From assembly GCA_000447185.1 (NCBI GenBank), contig KE647233.1, positions 1 to 31,713 on the forward strand: a stretch of DNA of 31,713 bases. Direction: 5' to 3'. This document shows positions 9,961-20,029 of this stretch, one piece after another (the stretch's first letter is position 1; each line of letters starts with the position of its first letter). A program made the translations under genes and the position numbers. This DNA comes from Vairimorpha apis BRL 01 (Eukaryota > Microsporidia > Nosematidae). The notes under the pieces were generated by a model. It was given only the letters and a program-made list of their open reading frames with translations. It was not told the DNA's origin and searched no databases.

Positions 9961-10388
9961 ATGAAAATGTATAAAAACAATTTAATAAATCATTTTTTGA
10001 AAATATTTGAACTTTAATATTATTAAAGATAGTATTTTTGAACTTTTTATAATTATAACTTTATAATTTTTTTATATGAAAAAATATGAATTTAGATGTT
10101 TAAATGAATTAAATAAATAATGTATGATTATATTACATCTGTTTTTTTATGTTTAATAAATTTGATTTTAAATTCAATTACAAATATTGTTTTAAAAATT
10201 TATTATTATATTATTTGAACGTTTAAAATAAAATAAAATTGTACATTTATAAAAATTTTACATTATGCATTTTTTTTAAAATAAATTCTATAAATTTTAA
10301 TAATTAAATGTAATAATTTTATTCTGATTTTAGTTGTAACACTTATTGAATATATAATAAATTATTTTAAATAATTTTAATTTTTTAT
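9961..10388. other. AT-rich stretch upstream of a small gene
   Basis: There are no open frames of note. Its right end should hold the promoter of the small gene at 10396. Confidence 0.45.
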
Positions 10389-10390
10389 CC
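10389..10390 (+). promoter_or_regulatory. CC start-proximal signal
   Basis: ATCCTTATA precedes the ATG at 10396, with CC at -7 and -6. This is a weaker version of the CCC motif seen at 17092, 17750 and 23133, and it favours 10396 as the real start of the small gene. Confidence 0.3.
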
Positions 10391-10395
10391 TTATA

Positions 10396-10637
10396 ATGGA
10401 TAGCATTATATTTTTTTGGTTTTTTTTATGTCAAAAAAGACATTTATATTTTGTGATCATCAATTTGCCGATTTAAATTTAAGCGATAACATATTTATTT
10501 TTACTATGAAAATGATATTTGTTTTTTTAAAAAGATTTTTATTTACTTTATATTGTATACCATTTTTTACTTTTCTAGGTTTTGTATATTTATTATTTCT
10601 CGTTTTACGATATATTATGAAATTTTTAAAATTATAA
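10396..10637 (+). CDS. Small membrane protein with DNIFxFTxK motif, frameshifted in a T run
   Basis: The ATG at 10396 gives MDSIIFFWFF, a hydrophobic leader, and then leaves frame in an eight-T run (10420-10427). With one T added it continues FMSKKTFIFCDHQFADLNLS, then DNIFIFTMKMIFVFLK, then a long hydrophobic tail, ending at 10637; about 80 residues in all. The downstream frame alone has only a TTG (10416) or an internal ATG as a start. DNIFIFTMKMI matches DNIFKFTLKSI of the gene at 17101. The last 40 residues could form one or two membrane helices. It is unrecognised outside this window. The frame is short enough to arise by chance, so the case rests on the shared motif, the leader and the CC signal. 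Confidence 0.45.
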
Positions 10638-11190
10638 TATTTATTTTATTGTACTTTATTTAAATACTTGAAAGAATTTTAAATAAAGTTTTTTATTTTC
10701 ATAAATAATATTACATAATTTATTAAAAATAACATTATAAAAAAAAATCTGTTTTTTCTAATTTATATTGAAATTAAATAAATGAATAAAATAATGATTT
10801 TAATTTCTTAAATGTATTTTAATAATGATATAATTTGAAAAGTTATTAATTTTTTTTAATAAAAAATAGTAAAACCAAAATAAAAGTTTAAATTTAAATG
10901 TCTTTTATTTATATTTATATATTTTTATTTCAAAATTAAATTTTTTAATTAAAAAATTAATGAGATTATGTATTTTAATTTTTAATATAAAATTTAATAT
11001 TTTTTTTTAAAAAACATTCAATATTTAAATTTTTAAATGGTTATTATAATCAATTTTAGAAGAAATAAAAAATTATTAATAAAACATTTTACAACTAAAA
11101 TATAATAATATTAAATAAGTCAAATGAATGAAAACTTTGTAATTAAATTTTAATAAATGTATAATTGTTTATATATTGTATATTGGTTAA
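10638..11190. other. AT-rich stretch, no gene seen
   Basis: This lies between a small gene and the 3' end of the large LINE relic. It is almost only A and T. The relic's 3' flank probably ends near 11190, where base composition changes abruptly. Confidence 0.45.
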
Positions 11191-14100
11191 TTTTCATTCT
11201 TTGATTTCTCAGCTTTAATTTAAGCTCGAGAATTCATAAAAACTTTACATTTTTCTAATATAGTGGGCCAATTACAGACTTTTTTTTCTATTACATTTAT
11301 CAGTATATGTTTTTTCGATGTTTTAATATAAGACACTGATCTTATTAGCTCAGTAGTTTCTCTACCTCTTTTTTACTAACATCCTTCTGCTAAGAACCAT
11401 ATCTTCTTAAAAAAAATAAATTCTAATGTCTTTATAAGTACTAATTTGGTTGTATGATTCTAGGAACGATATATTTTTCAGCTCTCTGATGTATTTCATG
11501 TGACATTTTGTTAATTTCATCCTATGTTCTTACATATGAACTAGCATTTTTTGATCTTTATGGATTGCTCCTAGCTTATTTACAAGGAGGTCGTACTTCC
11601 TTAGTTTTTCATTCTCGGCGATTAAAATTAGATCCAGGTTGATTGTTCTAAATTCACTTTAAGTATTTCTTTCTTCTTTTTTTATCTTAAACAATAAAAT
11701 AAGTCTAAATAAGTCTTACTTAATATCCGTACCTATTCTGATATAAACTTGTATTTCTGCTAGATAATTCTCTATGATTTCTTGAACAGAGTGACTTCGA
11801 ATTTTTTAGACTTTTTATAATGATATTTTTTGCACAGTAAGAGATGTATACACCTCATTACTTCATTGTTTTTCTCGTGTGGTCATAACCTAACATTCTA
11901 TAGCACTTAGTAGCAGTTGATCGACAATTTTTTTGTAATTTTCAGTAAGGACATTGTTCATCTGTCACAGAATATATTCCTATACTGTAAGAAGAAACAC
12001 AATGCTTCTGATATAGCTTAATTATTAACTTTCCAATCCAAATAGTGAATTCTTTAATACTTATTAATTCGTATACTCTATCTTATATAACTTTCCGTAA
12101 TTGTTTCGTTTTTATCTCATTATATATCTTATTCTTTTTTGCTATACTAGTTTCTTTTAAAATATCGTATCCTCCAGGTCATACACATCTTAAGGTATTA
12201 TACTATATTAATAAGTTAAAATAACATCTCATTCCTCACTTTCAGTATTGCTTCAAGCTTCAATGATTCATCATTAGATTTATATAAAGATTGATGAATG
12301 TTAATAAACATCAACTCGCTTCTTATTCAATACAAGTAAAACCTCTGCTCATTTTTGTTTTCAAGTGGTATAGTCTTTCTTAAAAAGTTGATTGTATATG
12401 TATCTATTGTTGTATCAAAAATTTGCGACTTTCATAGTCATAACTTCACAAATCTTTTAATTAGAGATTCAAAAGGCTAAAGTAATAATAAATTATTTAT
12501 ATTCCAAGTTCATTAATAGCTCAAATCATATTTTTGCCATTTATCTTTGAAATGCACAGTACTCCCACACGTGCCAAAAACTCTGACCTCACCTTTTAAA
12601 TGTCTTTTTTTGATTGCTCTGGAGACATCTTCTGCAATTCTTAAAAATTTAGATTTTTGAGAGCCTTCCTGCATTACTGCATATTGCTACACCTCAAACA
12701 GTTAGTGGCAGATTTCTCTTTATTCATCTCTAGGTCAACACATCTAAAAAAAATTAAGTTTCTTCTTTCACCAAATTCAAACATGAGCTTCAAGTCATCA
12801 ATAAAAAGAAATGATTCGTTTCAAATCATTTAACTTCAGTTTATATTCTTACTTTTGCATACTTTACGTTAAGTTTTCTGATCAAAGAATTCATACGTAG
12901 TACAAATAATAAAGGGGACAAGGATCTTCTTGTAAGATTTTTCTCTAAATATTTTTAGTCAAGATAGTTTCCGATCCTGATTTCACATAAATGTGCCACT
13001 TGTGCAATGGCTTTTGAAATGAAAATATTCATTGAGTGAGATTTAACTTGCCTAAGCATGTTAATAGATATTTATGATCTAAAGAATCAGATTTCTATTT
13101 AACATCTATCCACATGAATCGGTTTGTAAAAATATTCTTTATTGATTGTTATGTTGATTAAAGCTTGTATTTTACTCCTTATACTTGACTTACTGTACCC
13201 AATTGATTCTCAGTTAATAGCTCTATACTTTCCACTATTAATTGCATTACCCTTGTAACACACTTAATGGTAAACTTATAGAAATTTTACATACATATAA
13301 TAGGTTTGAAACTAATAAAACTTGTTGAAATACTGTTTTATAAAATACACTATTCCCTTGTAAATAAGTTTCGAGTTTTTTCCATCCAGACATATTTCCT
13401 TTAAAATTTTGCAAAAAAAATGATGTAGAATTTTTTATGTATCAATAAAAAAAATTTAAGATAACATCATAACCTGCAGCATTATAATTTGTTAAATATT
13501 TAATAATATTCACAAACTCTTCTAAGGTTGTAAATATGATCTGCTCATCCTTATTTGGATGTTTGTCAAAAGGTATTATTCAAAGAACGTGATTTCTTCT
13601 TTGTGCTCTTTTCTGTTCCACACAGTAGCTTAAAATTCGTTTACATCATAAATCACCTCTTTGGCCTCTTCGAGCTTTCTATAGAATTTGCTTTTATAGA
13701 ACTTAAAGCTTTGGTTTTCATATCTATATTTTTTGCATTGATCTGCGATCATTAGCTTTTTTTTAAATAGAAATCTTTTTTGGAGATAGATGAGATGTCC
13801 CAATGGTATCTCTCTATATAAGCAGATTTCCATACTTTGCTAATTATCATTTTATATTTTGATTTTTTTATGGCTTAAATTACTAAATGACCTCGCTTTT
13901 TTAAATTTCATTTTTGGCTTTTATAATCGAGACCTTTTTCAAGATGTCTCCGTACAAGCAAAAGTTTAGATTTCCTTAGCGATGATCTCTTGATAGCAGA
14001 TCTGTGCTGTTTGCAGTATCCACGCCATATTAGACATGTTTTGAGGTTTAGTTACTCTAACATGTGACTTCAACACCTTGATGGTTGAATCAACTCTGAG

Positions 14101-14640
14101 GTAATCAATCTATATAAAAGATTTCTTTTCTATTATCTCAACATTGTCTGTTCTTATCTTCTTTAAGAATGCATATTTTTCTTTAAATATCTTCATAACT
14201 TGAAGTGGACCATTGTTTTAAAAAAACTACTCTTCTTTTTAAAGCAATTTTAGTCTTAACCCTCTTGGTAGAGAATCCAGTCTATATTACGGGACGTAAG
14301 CTGTTTACCACTATTACTAGTGAGAACAGCTTTTTTTTATGAAGTCATTACGCCCTAAATTAGAACGAAATTTGTAAACAGACATTCTTTGAGCTTTAAT
14401 CCACAATTTCTAGGCTTTTTAAAAAATCTTTTTATAACTAATAAAAAACTTTTAAAAGCTACTCTTCTTTATCAACTCGAAACTAACAAAAGTGCTGTGT
14501 CAGTGTTTTAAAAATAGAGAGACACAATACCACTATTTTATCTGTCTTTGTCACTTTGTAAATGACAGCATTTTCTCGTCTAATACTTTAACAATTTTTT
14601 TCTTATATCTGCTTTTTCTTTATTACCATTTAAAACAATG
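11190..14640 (-). mobile_element. R4/Dong-like non-LTR retrotransposon, nearly full-length but decayed
   Basis: This is a block of visibly higher G+C with many stops and frame changes. Protein landmarks in order on the minus strand are these. Near 13430-13540, TLEEFVNIIKYLTNYNAAGYDV then LNFF, an early reverse transcriptase motif (NWKAxGxDGIxNFF). At 12883-12924, SLSPLLFVLRMNSL, the motif usually read GDSLSPLLFVLxMxPL. At 12782-12805, FIDDLKLM, the catalytic [YF]xDD box. Then VDLEMNKEKSATN. Near 11820-11880, EVMRCIHLLLCKKY. At 11736-11793, HSVQEIIENYLAEIQVYIRI, leading into the restriction-like endonuclease. At 11560-11620, KLRKYDLLVNKLG. The order matches single-ORF R4/Dong-type elements. 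The length of about 3.4 kb suggests a near-complete insertion. It cannot encode an active protein. The boundaries are judged from composition. Confidence 0.8.
12782..12924 (-). pseudogene. Reverse transcriptase palm remnant (SLSPLLFVL and FIDDLK motifs)
   Basis: Within the large relic, the two most diagnostic reverse transcriptase motifs survive on the minus strand. SLSPLLFVL precedes the active-site box FIDDLK by about 26 codons, with one frame change between them; the paired Asp residues that bind metal are intact. The frame around them is broken by stops, for example directly after KYAKVRI. The HxxFIDDLKL form and the following LEMNKEKSATN are characteristic of R4/Dong-like enzymes and differ from the YADD boxes of most other LINE clades. 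Confidence 0.75.
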
Positions 14641-15390
14641 TAAAAATTCATATTAACTAATCAAATATTTTAAAATACTTGCATTTTCTTGATCAATATG
14701 ATATGAGTCTTACTATTAAAAAAAATTTTATTTATAATGCTTCTTATATTTTGGTTAGATTTTTATTCAAGAATGTTAGATAAAAAATAATTAATTAATA
14801 AGTACATTATCAGTTAAAACATCTAATACTCATATAAATTAATTTAAAATGCTAATATGTTTAATAAAAATATTAAGGTAAATTTTTAAATAATAAAAGT
14901 TTTATTTGTTGATGAAAATTTTACATGAAAAAAAATGAAATATAAATTTTTACTTTAATTACCATTTAAGAACCACTAACTATAAAATTATATAAAATTG
15001 AATGACCATATATAAATACATTCGATACAGTTTTTAATTTTTGTTTTTAAGGTTTTAATAGGTATAAGATTTAATTTAAATATATATTTAATTTTTTATT
15101 ATATTGATATCTTTTTTTTTATTATGCAAAAATTAATTTATCGAACGCAATATAAATATTAAAAAAAAACGAAATATTTCTTAAAAAATTAAAATCATTT
15201 TTAAATATAGTAATATTAAAATTAATTTTTGATATCAAACAAGGGTATACATTTACAAATTTTAATTTAAAAAATTATTGGCAAATAATAATAATAGATT
15301 TGATCAAATATATAATTTTTATGATCAAAAACTATTATCGATAAATAATAATATTAAAAAATAAGAATCCAATTAGTTTGAGAGGTTATG
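14641..15390. other. AT-rich stretch between LINE relics
   Basis: There is no gene, repeat or RNA that I can support. Composition falls back to nearly pure A/T right of the 5' end of the large relic. TTATAATGC and similar chance starts have no CCC before them. Confidence 0.45.
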
Positions 15391-15920
15391 TTTAAAGATA
15401 ATTTTAATATACAAGTAAATGTAATGGTATTAACTGATTAAAAACTACAATAATAAACCTATGATCTTTGTTATACGCAAAAAAATAAAGAAATATTAAG
15501 TGTAGAAATTAAAATCATTAGTCAAAACTGAGTAACTATTGTTAGGAATAAATAATTAATAATTTATGATCAACTATCTAATAAGTTAAGACAAATATAT
15601 AACAAAACAAGAGAAAAATTGTTTATGTAATTTAATTAGATGAAAGATAATACAGTAACATATGAAGCACAAAAAAGATCTAAAAATTAAATTTATTCTA
15701 TTATACTTAAAAAGATTTAATAGTTTATTTCTTTGAATTAAAGCCGAGGATGAGAATGTAATGAACCTAGAATATATGAGATTTAAATCAATGAATAAAT
15801 AAGTAAATATAATATCTACTAGAAGAATATTATTGAGGAGGTGAAAATCAACATAAGCAAAAAAAGCTCTTAGATATTAAAATCGAAGAATTTAAAAATT
15901 TAACACTTAAAATAAGCTCC
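15390..15920 (+). mobile_element. R4/Dong-like LINE relic: endonuclease and C-terminal fragment
   Basis: At about 15449 the plus strand reads NNKPMIFVIRKK, matching the endonuclease core NKPDIFVLDKK with Met for the second catalytic Asp. EILSVEIKIIS (family form EITLIEVGIT) and then YDQLSNKLRQIYNK (family form YDLLANELGxIYK) follow in changing frames. Its DNA matches the relic at 9525 over AAAGAAATATTAA and beyond. The C-terminal WDG block is almost unreadable here, so this copy is older than the one at 19640. It is non-functional. Confidence 0.55.
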
Positions 15921-17091
15921 AAATTATAAATACTAATTAAAATGAATTTTTTGAAATTAAAAGAGATAATTATATTTAAGTAAAAATTATTAGACTAATA
16001 CAAAAAAATAAAGATTTTTAATTTTTAAAATCACCTAAAAATTTTATTTGTATTTATTATTTGATAGATAAATTTTGTATATACAAACCATATTTTAATT
16101 TATATATGTTTTGAAATATAAATATAAAATAAATGTAATAATTTTAAATTAAATACAAAAAAAAATACTAAATAAAATTTTTAATTAATCAAATTTTTTT
16201 AATTTCTTAAAAGTTAGTTTTAAAAAAAATTATATTAAATTTGTATTTTTATATTGTAATTTTAAAAATTTAATGTTTTATCTATATTTCAAATTATTTC
16301 AATTTGCAGTTAAACAGATAATTTTTATTAATGTCTAGTGATCTAAACTAGTTTTTTTAAATTTTAATATTTTGATCTATATTTTTGCAATGTAAAGTAA
16401 ATAAGTTTTGTATCTTTATGTAAAATAAATTTTATAAAAAAAACCACCAAAATTTTTTTTTATTTTTTTTTGAAAATTGTATATTTTTTTATTAAATTAT
16501 TATAAATAAATTTTATCTTTTTTTGATAAAAAAGCTTAATTGTCTACAATAAATTTTTTGTAAATTTTTTTAACTATTTTATAAATATAAATTTACAATA
16601 TCTTTAAAATAAGTGAATCGACTAAAATTTTATATAACAATAAATTGAATTTATTATTTATCAATAAAAAAAATTAAAAAATATTCTTTATATCGAAAAG
16701 CAAAAAATTGATAATTTATTATACATTGTCTATTTTTTTGAAGAATTTATAAATAATTTATTATTATTTATTGAAAAAATAATAAATTCAAAGTTTTATT
16801 TTTTTATTTCTTCTCATGTATAAAATGTTCAATTTTTATAATTTCTAATATGTCAAATATTTTTATTACTTTAGAAAAATAAATTTTAATTAAGATATAA
16901 ATTGTTTTATTTTTATGAAAAAATATTAAATAATTGTCAAAGCACAAATATTTTATAATTTTAATAAAAAAAATTGTATATCATTTTATTGTAAAAAAAA
17001 CATTTTTGATCTTAAATAAACTGCCAAGAATAAGTGATATGTTAAATAAATTAAATCATATAAAAATATATTTATTTAAATTTTTTATCAA
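15921..17091. other. AT-rich intergenic stretch, no gene seen
   Basis: This is very long and nearly pure A/T with many T and A runs of eight or more. No open frame, repeat family or RNA gene is recognisable. The right end carries the promoter of the small gene at 17101. Confidence 0.5.
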
Positions 17092-17094
17092 CCC
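17092..17094 (+). promoter_or_regulatory. CCC start-proximal signal
   Basis: ATCAACCCATAAAT directly precedes the ATG at 17101, with CCC at -9 to -7. In DNA with almost no C, a CCC at this spacing supports the start. Confidence 0.45.
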
Positions 17095-17100
17095 ATAAAT

Positions 17101-17307
17101 ATGCATCTTTTATTAATTTTATTTTCTATTATTCATTCCTCGAATCCATTATTTTTATCAGATCTTGACAATTTTAAACCGGATTTACATGATAATATAT
17201 TTAAATTTACTCTTAAATCAATTTTACGAATTTGTTTTACAATCATGGATTTATTTCTTTATGTTTTTATTTGGTTAGATAGTTTAAAAATGAAAATTGG
17301 ACTTTAA
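17101..17307 (+). CDS. Small secreted or membrane protein with DNIFxFTxK motif
   Basis: This is an uninterrupted 68-codon gene. The start MHLLLILFSIIHSSNP is a convincing signal peptide. A short polar segment (LSDLDNFKPDLH) is followed by the motif DNIFKFTLKSI and a hydrophobic helix (ICFTIMDLFLYVFIWLD) that could anchor it in a membrane; it ends KMKIGL. The motif is shared with the gene at 10396 (DNIFIFTMKMI) and loosely with 22177 (GNMFVFSLKLF). The CCC nine bases upstream supports the start. I know no family with this motif. It may be a lineage-specific surface or secreted protein, and the next gene (17758) has a similar layout on the same strand. Confidence 0.6.
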   Translation: MHLLLILFSIIHSSNPLFLSDLDNFKPDLHDNIFKFTLKSILRICFTIMDLFLYVFIWLDSLKMKIGL

Positions 17308-17749
17308 TATAAATGATTTTTCTTGTTTTTTTTCAAATGTAGTTATTACATTATTAAATTATTTTTAACTGTAGTTTATATTTTTGATTTGTAATTTTTC
17401 TATTATATATCTTGATATAATGTTTAAATCTTTAATTAACAAATTCTTAACAATTTTTTTATAAATTCATATAAAAATTCAACTAATTTTATTATCATAT
17501 TTACATATGTTAAATTTATAATATTTTAAATCTTTATAAATTTAATATTTTATTAAATTTAAATTAAATTCAATATATTTGCATAAAGTTTTCAAAGAAT
17601 TTTATTAAAAACAAATAATTAATATAAAATGCTTTTAAAACAAAATTAAAATTGTTTTCTATTATATACCATATTTGTCTTTAATTAAATATAATTTACA
17701 TCAAACATTTTTAAATTTTAAAACTAATTTAATTTTTGTAGTTAAAATT
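17308..17749. other. AT-rich spacer between two small genes
   Basis: Nothing is seen except A/T runs. It separates two same-strand small genes, each with its own CCC signal, so they are probably transcribed separately. Confidence 0.5.
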
Positions 17750-17752
17750 CCC
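17750..17752 (+). promoter_or_regulatory. CCC start-proximal signal that decides the start
   Basis: AAAATTCCCATAAA precedes the ATG at 17758, with CCC at -8 to -6. A second ATG at 17769, in the frame of the main coding part, lies further from the motif. The motif therefore favours 17758 as start and a frame error downstream. Confidence 0.4.
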
Positions 17753-17757
17753 ATAAA

Positions 17758-18116
17758 ATGAAATTCAAATGTTTATTTATATTTTATTTTTTGTGTATAA
17801 AAACATCTATACCCAAAAAAAATCAGAATTTAACATATCAGAAGAATTAAATATTGATTATAATTTACTTTCAAAACAAAATTTAGAACCTTCACATAAT
17901 GAAAATATGAATTATAAAAATGAGTCAAAGATCACTCAAAATAAAATAATTAAATATGAAACTGAGACATCAATAATCTTTAAAAAATTAGTTTTCCCTT
18001 TTGAATTTTCTTTTTTCACAATAAGATTGATAATATTCATTGTAGTTATAATTTTTATGATTATGGTAGGAATTTCAGTTGAAATGGCTAGCTATATAGT
18101 TGAAAAAAAATTTTAA
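17758..18116 (+). CDS. Small type I-like membrane protein with FPFE motif, frameshifted in an A run
   Basis: Start 17758 gives MKFKCLFIFYFLCIKTSIP, a good signal peptide, and then meets an eight-A run. With one more A it continues KKKSEFNISEELNIDYNLL and on to 18116, about 120 residues. The alternative start at 17769 reads 115 codons without a break but begins MFIYILFFVYKNIYTQ, a poorer leader. The middle is polar and Asn-, Glu- and Lys-rich. Then come LVFPFEFSFFTIRLIIFIVV and a long hydrophobic helix, ending EKKF. The FPFE box before the membrane helix is shared with the gene at 23140, which has the same order of signal peptide, polar region and helix. The family is unknown to me; the layout suggests a surface or endomembrane protein. 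Confidence 0.6.
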
Positions 18117-18779
18117 AATTTACATTTGGTTGATAAAATAATTGATTTATATTTTATTTTTAAAAAAATTAAACCTTACTTTGTTTAATATTTACAATTT
18201 TAGACGTAATAGTTTATTTATTAATTTTTAGTTATATTAAAGTGTTAATATATTTTTATTAAATTATGTTTTATTTAAATATATTTTTATAAATATAAAT
18301 TTTAATTTCGATAATTTTTTTGTTTCAATTAAAAAATTATTCACAATATTTATTAAAATATACGTGATTTTTAAATGTAAATATTTTTTATAAATTAATT
18401 TGCTATAAATTTAATTTTTTAATATATCATTTAATTACAAATTTAAAATATTTTTTTAAATTATTATTGAGATAAAAAATTATCAAATCTAAATAATCGA
18501 AAAAATAATAATTTAAATATTTTACTTAAAAAACTAAGATTTATTTTTATTAATTATTGAAAAAACAAAAATAATATTTTACTATAAAATATTATAAAAT
18601 CTTGATCCTCTTTTTTATTATTAATATTTTTTTTCTCTTATAGTAGAGAATTTAAATTATAAAAAGTATTTGTAATATTATAAAAAAAAGAAAAATTAAT
18701 TTTAGTTAAATTAAAAAATTTTATAATTTTTAATTGTTAAACAATATTTTTATTTTAAAAGAATACATTTTTGACTAAT
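18117..18779. other. AT-rich stretch, no gene seen
   Basis: No supported feature. Stops are dense in all frames. Confidence 0.45.
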
Positions 18780-19150
18780 AAACTATAACAGAAACATATG
18801 TGCAAGATAAAAAATAATTCTTGACATAATGACATTAAAATTTTACAAATACAAAAAAAGTTTATCAATGGTATACATTATAAAAATTTAGATGCGTACA
18901 AACTATTATACTAAAATGGAACTTAATTTATTTTTTAAAGAGAATATATATGTGAAAAATTTAATGAGAAAGGTGGAAAAAACTATGCAAAAATTAAAAA
19001 ATAATATATATCTTTCGTAAATATATAAACAAACAAATTTTTAAAATAAAACTTTATTTAGCAAAAACGCACAAGAAAACAAATTTAAAGGTTAATTTAA
19101 TTTAAAAAAATTCAAAAAAGATGATATCAAATTTAATAAAATTATTTAAA
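18780..19150 (+). mobile_element. Possible strongly decayed LINE fragment
   Basis: Composition is less extreme than the flanks. Scraps such as NLDAYIQ-like LDAYKLL near 18890 and AGAAAGGTGGAAAAAA (also seen near 9795 as AAAGTAAAAGGTGGAAAAAA) hint at the 3' region of the R4/Dong-like relics. No catalytic motif survives. This is only a suggestion. Confidence 0.25.
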
Positions 19151-19639
19151 AAACATTATTATAATTGTTAAAATTTAAGTAAGTTCTCAAGAATATGCAG
19201 ATTATTTAATTTATTAAAAAATAAAGAATAAAATAATATATTTTTTTATAATTTAAAATATATAATTAAATTCATATTTCATATTTAGTGTTCTTTTTAT
19301 TTTTTAAAAACATACTATATTTAATTAAAATCTTTAATTTTAAGTTAAAATACTTAAAAGTGTTTTTAAAAAAAAGTTAATATTTTTTATAGAATTGTAA
19401 CATGTTTATATAATAAATAATTAATAAAATACTTTATAGTTCACTTTATGTAATATAAATGTTTAAAACTATAATTATTACAATAATTAAAATATTATTT
19501 TAGATTATTTAAAATTTTTTATTCTTAAATGATAGTTTTATTTCATTGTTCTATCTTATTGTAAATATTATCTTAATTAAAAAATAATATATGTTTATTA
19601 TGAAAAATCATATTTTAATTATAAATAATTGAAAATAAA
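19151..19639. other. AT-rich stretch, no gene seen
   Basis: No supported feature. It ends where the next LINE fragment raises the G+C content. Confidence 0.45.
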
Positions 19640-19985
19640 TTATTTATTTATTTTGAACGAGCTTAAGATGTTGTATAAGGCTTATAAAACTAAAATTATA
19701 CCATATGTCATAACATGGGACGATGTGGTGACTAAATACCACAAGAAGTATTTACAGCAATTACAAATCAGCTCAAATATAGAGACATACATTTAATCAA
19801 GGGTACTGAAGAAAACTCTGGAAATATATCTTTTGAGCAACGTAGAAGTATTGACGACGGTCTAGATAAAAAGGACATTATAATGTGTGCTATAGAGAAC
19901 TTGACAAATCTTGCCCAACAAGAGGTGTAACTGAAGTACAACAAACAAATAATTCCATAATATAATGAGCCCAGCAAATAAACAT
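19640..19985 (+). mobile_element. R4/Dong-like LINE relic, best-preserved 3' fragment
   Basis: From about 19657 the plus strand reads NELKMLYKAYKTKIIPYVIT and then WDDVVTKYHKKYLQQLQISS in one frame. After a stop it continues SRVLKKTLEIYLLS, then a frame change to LRRSIDD-like sequence near 19850. This is the extreme C-terminus of R4/Dong-type proteins. The same segment occurs at 7886 and 9661 on the plus strand and near 20200-20260 on the minus strand. Its lower decay suggests a younger insertion. The fragment ends about 30 bases before the 3' end of an oppositely oriented relic. Confidence 0.7.
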
Positions 19986-20029
19986 TATTATTTATTTTGA
20001 TATTATTTTATTTTTCTTTTAGTTTTTTA

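Noticed and set aside
13555..13755. Plus-strand open frame in the large relic
   Set aside because: Antisense to the retrotransposon protein remnant read on the minus strand.
13630..13833. Minus-strand 67-codon open frame as an independent gene
   Set aside because: It is on the coding strand of the LINE relic and merges with its upstream protein sequence, so it is a fragment of that element.
19768..19977. Minus-strand open frame with hydrophobic start
   Set aside because: Antisense to the LINE C-terminal block on the plus strand.
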